A stretch of 37,060 nucleotides of DNA from Sphingosinicella terrae (GTDB taxonomy: Bacteria > Pseudomonadota > Alphaproteobacteria > Sphingomonadales > Sphingomonadaceae), in assembly GCF_003347635.1 (NCBI RefSeq), contig NZ_QDFY01000024.1, positions 1 to 37,060 of the forward strand, written 5' to 3'. How positions within the stretch are numbered: position 1 is the first letter of the stretch; each line of letters starts with the position of its first letter. The notes beneath the pieces are model-generated. The model was not told the origin of the DNA, made no database searches, and was given only the letters and a program-made list of their open reading frames with translations. Below, in pieces: positions 32,980 to 37,060 of the stretch. A program made the position numbers and the translations under genes.

Positions 32980-33956
32980 TCGACCTGCTGCCGGACGACG
33001 ACCAGAAGGCGCTGATCGACAATTTCGAGAGCGTTCTCGCCGCGGAGGCACCGCTGGCGCGGCTGCGCGACGGCCAGGGCGATCTCGCCTTGCTGGCACG
33101 GCTGGCGGAGCTGGGTTGGTTCGGCCTCGGTCTCCCGGAATCGGCGGGCGGCGTCGGCCTCGGCCTGATCGAGGAAGCCTTGTTGTTCAGGGAGGCGGGG
33201 CGCTTCCTGGTCGGCCCGCGACTTTTCGCCGCAGTGCTGGGGGCGCACGCCGCGGTCGGGGCCGGCGATCCCGCGCTCGCCGCCGCGCTGGCCGGCGGGG
33301 AGCGGGGCGCCTGCCTGCTGTCGGGCGACGGCCGCCACGCCTTCGATCGGCAGCCCGGCGATAGCCTCGTCCGCGTCGACGAAGAGGGCATCCGCCTGCT
33401 CGACGAAGCGGCGCTCGTGCGGGCGGAGCCGATCGACGGCCTCGATCCGGCAATCGCCCTGGAGCGGGTCGAGCTCGACGAGAGGGGCGTGCGCCGGCTG
33501 GCTGACAGGACACTTGCGCTGCGGACGAAAGTGCTCGTCTCGGCGAGCCTGGTCGGCCTGGCCGAAGCGGCGCGCGACCGCGCCACGCTCTACGCGAAGG
33601 AAAGGCAGCAATTCGGGCAGCCGATCGGCGCCTTCCAGGCAATCAAGCATCGCTGCGCCGACATGGCCGTAGGGTGCGAGTCGGCGTGGACGCTGACCGC
33701 GCTCGCGGCCTTGTGCCTCGGGAGCGGGCGGCACGATGCCGCCTTCCAGGCGGCCGCGGCGCGCATCGTCGCCGGCGATGCCGCCCTCGCCGCCGTGCGC
33801 GGCAACGTCCAGATCCATGGCGGCATGGGCTTCACTGACGAATGCGAGGCTCATCTCCTCGTCAAGCGCTGCCATTTCCTCCTTCAGCTCGCCGGCGGCA
33901 CGCGTCTCCACCAGGAGGCGCTCCTCGGCGAACCGGAGCCGGTGCACGGCCGATGA
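32976..33956 (+). CDS. Acyl-CoA dehydrogenase-like small (beta) subunit
   Basis: 326 residues from ATG 32976 (ATGA overlap with the alpha gene). It has the dehydrogenase fold but is shortened in the middle beta domain: WFGLGLPESAGGVGLGLIEEALLFREAGRFLVGP early, then RDRATLYAKERQQFGQPIGAFQAIKHRCADMA and NVQIHGGMGFTDECEAHLLVKR. No residue is available as catalytic Glu near the end (AGGTRLHQ). This matches beta chains of heteromeric acyl-CoA dehydrogenases, which supply part of the FAD site while the alpha chain supplies the base. The acyl-CoA ligase begins in its stop codon. Confidence 0.91.
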   Translation: MIDLLPDDDQKALIDNFESVLAAEAPLARLRDGQGDLALLARLAELGWFGLGLPESAGGVGLGLIEEALLFREAGRFLVGPRLFAAVLGAHAAVGAGDPALAAALAGGERGACLLSGDGRHAFDRQPGDSLVRVDEEGIRLLDEAALVRAEPIDGLDPAIALERVELDERGVRRLADRTLALRTKVLVSASLVGLAEAARDRATLYAKERQQFGQPIGAFQAIKHRCADMAVGCESAWTLTALAALCLGSGRHDAAFQAAAARIVAGDAALAAVRGNVQIHGGMGFTDECEAHLLVKRCHFLLQLAGGTRLHQEALLGEPEPVHGR

Positions 33957-35449
33957 CCGAAGGTCTCGACGCGGCTTTTCGGGCGCTCCTTGCCGGCGAT
34001 CCCGAGGACGTGCTCGTCGAGGCGGAGGGCCGCTGGTTGCCGCGCGGCCGGTTCGCCGAGGTGGCGCGGGAAATCAATGCGCGGCTGACCTCGGCGGGCA
34101 TCGCTGAGGATGCGCCGATCGGACTCATCGCCCGCAACCGGCCTCCGCACATTGCCGCCTTGTTCGGTCTGCTGGCCGAACGGCGGACGATCGTCATGCT
34201 CCACGCCTATCAAGCGGCCGAGGGCCTCGCCGCCGAACTGCGCCGGCTCCGCCTTGCAGTCGTGATCGGCGCAGCGGAGGATTGGGGCGAGGAGGTCCGG
34301 GCGGCGGCGCGGGCGGTAGGAACGCTGGCCCTCGCCTTCACCGAAGCCGCCGGCGCGCCGGTCAGCGCCATTGTCGAGGCGGGCAAGGGGCCGCATCATC
34401 CGCCGCAGCCGGGCGTAGCCATCCAGATGCTAACCAGCGGCACGACCGGAACGCCGAAGCGGGTGCCCATCTCCTATCGGATGCTGGAGGATGCGGTGGC
34501 GGATGCCGGGCTTGCCACCGCCCAGGCAGGAACGCCCTTCAATGTCGCGCCCTATATCCAGTTCTATCCGCTCGGGAATATCAGCGGCCTCTATGGGCTG
34601 ATCACCTGCGCGAGCCATGGTCAGCGGATCGTCCTGCTGGAGAGATTCAGCGTCGACGCCTGGGTGCGTGCGGTCGAAACCTATCGGCCGACGACCTTCG
34701 TCTCGCTGCCCCCCGCCGCCATCCGGATGGTGCTGGATGCCGATGTTCCGCCCGATGCATTGCGCTCGATCCCGGCGATGCGGTGCGGATCCGCGCCTCT
34801 CGATCCCGACCTGCAGCGCCGTTTCGAGCAACGCTACGGGATTCCGATCCTGATCAATTATGGCGCGACCGAATTTTGCGGCGTCGTCGCAAACTGGACG
34901 ATCGACGACCATCGCGTCTTCGCGGAGGCCAAGCGCGGCAGCGTCGGGCGAGCCCGGCCGGGGATCCGCCTGCGCGCGGTCGATCCGGCCGACGGCGGGC
35001 CGCTCCCGCCGGGCGAGATCGGCCAGCTCGAGATCCTCGCGCCGCGGCTGTCGGAGCAATGGGTGCGAACCACTGATCTGGCCCTCATCGACGCCGACGG
35101 CTTCCTCTTCCTCAAGGGACGCGCGGACAGCATGATCAATCGCGGCGGGTTCAAGATCGCTCCCGACGCCGTCGCCGACATGCTTCGCACGCACCCGGCG
35201 GTGCGCGAGGCGGTGGTCGTCGGGATTTCGGACGCGCGCCTCGGGCAGGTGCCGGCCGCCATCGTCGAGTTCGAACCGGGCTCGGATCGTCCATCGGAGG
35301 CCGAGCTGGCCGGCTTTGCGCGCGCCCGGCTGGCGGCGCAGATGGTGCCGGTGCGCTTCATGGTGGTGGAGAGCCTGCCCAGGACCCAATCGCTCAAGGT
35401 CGACCGCGGCGCCGCCCGCGCCTTGCTCGAAAGGGAATGGGTCGCATGA
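33953..35449 (+). CDS. Acyl-CoA ligase (AMP-forming, ANL superfamily)
   Basis: 498 residues from ATG 33953, overlapping the previous stop as ATGA; the open frame upstream is only an overlap with the dehydrogenase gene. The P-loop MLTSGTTGTPKRV lies at 159-171, NYGATEFCG is the A5 motif, TTDLALIDADGFLFLKGRADSMINRGGFKIAP spans A7-A8 in pieces, and Lys482 in LPRTQSLKVDR is the adenylation lysine. It activates a carboxylic acid with ATP and CoA. The central ARNRPPHIAALFGLLAERR and PYIQFYPLGNISGLYGLI suggest a mid- to long-chain or cyclic acid ligase rather than a benzoate or acetate enzyme. It lies between the dehydrogenase pair and the aldolase-like pair, so it may activate a side-chain acid or a released product. 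Confidence 0.92.
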   Translation: MTEGLDAAFRALLAGDPEDVLVEAEGRWLPRGRFAEVAREINARLTSAGIAEDAPIGLIARNRPPHIAALFGLLAERRTIVMLHAYQAAEGLAAELRRLRLAVVIGAAEDWGEEVRAAARAVGTLALAFTEAAGAPVSAIVEAGKGPHHPPQPGVAIQMLTSGTTGTPKRVPISYRMLEDAVADAGLATAQAGTPFNVAPYIQFYPLGNISGLYGLITCASHGQRIVLLERFSVDAWVRAVETYRPTTFVSLPPAAIRMVLDADVPPDALRSIPAMRCGSAPLDPDLQRRFEQRYGIPILINYGATEFCGVVANWTIDDHRVFAEAKRGSVGRARPGIRLRAVDPADGGPLPPGEIGQLEILAPRLSEQWVRTTDLALIDADGFLFLKGRADSMINRGGFKIAPDAVADMLRTHPAVREAVVVGISDARLGQVPAAIVEFEPGSDRPSEAELAGFARARLAAQMVPVRFMVVESLPRTQSLKVDRGAARALLEREWVA

Positions 35450-35820
35450 ACGACGCGCCGGACAAGCAGTTTCGCCGCCATCTCGAAGCGGGCCGGATCA
35501 TGATCCAGCGCAGCCGCGAGACGGGGCGGTGCTTCTTCTACCCCCGCGTCGCCGAGCCGGGGACGGGCAGCACCGACCTGGAGTGGATCGAGGCATGCGG
35601 CGAGGGCACAGTCTATTCGACCACGGTGGTGCGCCAGCGGCCGCCGGCCGCGGACTATAATGTCGTCCTCGTCGATCTCGCCGAAGGCCCTCGGCTGATG
35701 AGTCGGGTCGAGGGCGTGGCCCCCGAGGCCGTGAAGATCGGGATGGCGGTGCGTGCCCGCATCGCCGAGGGCGAGGACGGGCCGATCCTCGTCTTCGACC
35801 CGGCGGAGGCGCCGGAATGA
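35446..35820 (+). CDS. DUF35 OB-fold protein without zinc-ribbon cysteines (ChsH2-DUF35-like)
   Basis: 124 residues from ATG 35446 (ATGA overlap with the ligase); ATG 35437 in the same frame would add three residues. Sequence features: FRRHLEAGRIMIQRSRETGRCFFYPR, then GEGTVYSTTVVRQRPPAADYNVVLVDLAEGPRLMSRVEG and IGMAVRARI, the OB-fold core of DUF35 proteins. The N-terminal region usually carries a C-x2-C...C-x2-C zinc ribbon; here only one cysteine remains. DUF35 subunits bind the CoA part of the substrate for a thiolase-fold partner, as in Ltp2-ChsH2 and archaeal thiolase/HMGCS complexes. The thiolase-fold gene starts within its stop codon, so a 1:1 complex is very likely. Confidence 0.88.
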   Translation: MNDAPDKQFRRHLEAGRIMIQRSRETGRCFFYPRVAEPGTGSTDLEWIEACGEGTVYSTTVVRQRPPAADYNVVLVDLAEGPRLMSRVEGVAPEAVKIGMAVRARIAEGEDGPILVFDPAEAPE

Positions 35821-36968
35821 CCGCCTTTCCGCGCGGCGCCGCCGCGATCGTCGGCACGGCGACCTATGGTGAAGGCGAATCGCCGGGCTTCACGTCGATC
35901 GATCTCGCCGCGGCCGCCAGCGTCCGTGCGCTCGCTCAGGCGGGGCTGAGGCCCACAGACGTGGACGCGCTCTTCATCGGCCTTCCGGACGACTTCCTCT
36001 CGGGCATGACGCTGGCCGAATATCTCGGCATCCATCCGAAACTTACGGACAATAACCGCACCGGCGGCTCGGCCTTCCAGACTCACCTTCATTGGGCGGC
36101 GCTGGCGCTCGCGGCGGGCGAATGCGACGTCGCTCTGATCGCCTATGGCAGCAATCAGCGCAGCGGTGCCGGTAAGCTCATCCGGTCGAGCAAGCCGCCC
36201 ACCTACGAAGGACCGTATCGGCCGATCATGCCCGTCTCCGGCTATGCCCTGGCCGCGGCGCGGCACATGCACGAATATGGAACCACCCGCCGTCAGCTCG
36301 CCGAGGTGGCGGTGGCGGCGCGCGCATGGGCTAAGAAGAATCCCGCAGCGTTCATGCGGGGAGACCTCGCCATCGAGGACGTGCTTTCGGCGCGAATGCT
36401 CTCCGATCCGCTCGGCGTACGCGACGCGTGCCTGGTGACGGACGGTGCCGCTGCCGTCGTCATGGTGCGCGCGGACCGGGCACCCGATCATGCCGCCCGG
36501 CCCGCTTTTCTGCTCGGCGCCGGCTCGGCGGTCAGCCATCGCGACATCTCGTCCATGCCGGATCTCACGGTCACCGCGGCACGAGAATCCGGCGCGCGCG
36601 CCTTTGCCGCCGCTCGTGTCGGGCCCGGGGAGATGGACGTGGTTCAGCTCTACGACGCGTTCACGATCAACGTCATTCTCTTCCTCGAGGATCTCGGCTT
36701 CTGCGCCAAGGGGGAGGGGGGAGCGTTCGTCGAAGGCGGCCGCATCGCGCCCGGCGGCGCGCTTGCCGTCAACACCAATGGCGGCGGCCTCTCTTATTGC
36801 CACCCCGGAATGTATGGACTTTTCGCGATCGCCGAGGCGGCCGACCAGGTCATGAACCAGGCCGGCGAGCGGCAGATTGCCGGCACGGACCTGGCCCTGG
36901 CCCACGGCAATGGCGGCGTCCTCGCGAGCCAGGCCACGGTCATCCTCGGGTCACGCGACACGCTTTAG
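35817..36968 (+). CDS. Thiolase-fold protein lacking the Cys nucleophile; probable Ltp2-like retro-aldolase
   Basis: 383 residues, ATG 35817 (ATGA overlap with the DUF35 gene). Thiolase-superfamily layout, but where the SCP-x thiolase at 20503 has NYCASGSEA this one reads NRTGGSAFQTH, so there is no nucleophilic cysteine. Tyr279 (QLYDAFTIN) and Tyr327 (GGLSYCHPGMYG) are 48 residues apart, close to the spacing of the two tyrosines reported as essential in the actinobacterial steroid aldolase Ltp2 (about 50). With its DUF35 partner it probably splits a beta-hydroxyacyl-CoA into a ketone and a short acyl-CoA (propionyl- or acetyl-CoA). The alternative is a lipid-transfer thiolase relative with unknown activity. 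Its stop codon lies at the edge of a repeat-rich, probably mobile segment. Confidence 0.87.
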   Translation: MTAFPRGAAAIVGTATYGEGESPGFTSIDLAAAASVRALAQAGLRPTDVDALFIGLPDDFLSGMTLAEYLGIHPKLTDNNRTGGSAFQTHLHWAALALAAGECDVALIAYGSNQRSGAGKLIRSSKPPTYEGPYRPIMPVSGYALAAARHMHEYGTTRRQLAEVAVAARAWAKKNPAAFMRGDLAIEDVLSARMLSDPLGVRDACLVTDGAAAVVMVRADRAPDHAARPAFLLGAGSAVSHRDISSMPDLTVTAARESGARAFAAARVGPGEMDVVQLYDAFTINVILFLEDLGFCAKGEGGAFVEGGRIAPGGALAVNTNGGGLSYCHPGMYGLFAIAEAADQVMNQAGERQIAGTDLALAHGNGGVLASQATVILGSRDTL

Positions 36969-37060
36969 AGCATGATCATGCTTATGTGAATCCGGTTGGG
37001 ATTCCCAAGCGGTTCGGTTCGTGATTCAAGATGCTGGCTGGGAGGAGGTCAGCATTCGAT
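36966..37060 (+). mobile_element. Probable end of an insertion element (IS630-like?) running off the window
   Basis: Directly after the thiolase stop comes the 14-base palindrome AGCATGATCATGCT (36969-36982). Then follow the inverted repeat GAATCC-GGTTG-GGATTC (36988-37004), a further GATTC (37023-37027), and a strong GGGAGGAGG (about 37040-37048) upstream of a possible ATG at the last bases. The base composition is less GC-rich than the genes. A TA dinucleotide, the target of IS630/Tc1-type elements, is part of the stop codon TAG. The transposase itself would lie beyond the window, so this remains a pattern-based guess. Confidence 0.4.

Noticed and set aside
30967-33099. 710-codon open frame on the minus strand
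   Set aside because: Antisense to the crotonase and acyl-CoA dehydrogenase genes; composition of a shadow frame.

Overview
The window reads as accessory catabolic DNA from a Gram-negative, high-G+C alphaproteobacterium, most likely a sphingomonad (Sphingomonadales). The basis is a TonB-dependent receptor heading a catabolic operon, an adrenodoxin-type ferredoxin with a P450, several short-chain dehydrogenases (SDRs), two EthD-domain proteins and a spinster-type MFS carrier. No rRNA, tRNA, CRISPR array or housekeeping block is visible. Coding density is very high: genes are separated by a few bases or overlap by ATGA/GTGA, and no gap exceeds about 300 bases.

Left part (1-16.3 kb). The 5' end of etfB (minus strand) sits at the edge, preceded by a meta-cleavage-type alpha/beta hydrolase. 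A plus-strand VOC-SDR-SDR operon follows. Next come a minus-strand EthD-MFS pair, a lone SDR and a SnoaL-like protein. The main uptake and redox operon (TonB receptor, 2Fe-2S ferredoxin, EthD paralogue, SDR, DUF1214 protein) runs from 7.1 to 12.65 kb. A minus-strand sulfotransferase-P450-LLM flavoprotein operon follows.

Middle (16.4-29.5 kb). A plus-strand old-yellow-enzyme/Fe-S/FAD reductase stands alone. A six-gene minus-strand operon (24.95 to 18.37 kb) encodes a whole beta-oxidation spiral: acyl-CoA dehydrogenase, MaoC hydratase, SDR dehydrogenase and SCP-x-type thiolase. It also encodes a degenerate HMG-CoA-synthase-like/OB-fold fusion and a nitronate-monooxygenase-like (IpdC-like) flavin reductase. 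It diverges from an IclR regulator across a promoter carrying two tandem 22-bp operator-like repeats. A LysR regulator, a ferredoxin reductase (probable last component of the P450 chain) and a class III CoA-transferase follow.

Right part (29.8-37 kb). A seven-gene plus-strand operon encodes an acyl-CoA dehydrogenase, a crotonase, a heteromeric acyl-CoA dehydrogenase pair, an acyl-CoA ligase, a DUF35 OB-fold protein and a thiolase-fold protein without the nucleophilic cysteine. The last two resemble the Ltp2-ChsH2(DUF35) retro-aldolase that removes propionyl-CoA from steroid side chains in Actinobacteria. The operon ends at what looks like the edge of an insertion element.

Taken together: outer-membrane uptake, P450 hydroxylation fed by a dedicated ferredoxin and reductase, oxidation by SDRs, CoA activation by ligase or CoA-transferase, and two different CoA-thioester chain-shortening modules, with ETF collecting electrons from four acyl-CoA dehydrogenase polypeptides. 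I infer catabolism of a bulky, branched or polycyclic isoprenoid acid (steroid-, bile-acid- or terpenoid-like). The substrate cannot be read from the sequence, and no steroid ring-opening enzymes (KstD, KshAB, HsaC) are in the window.
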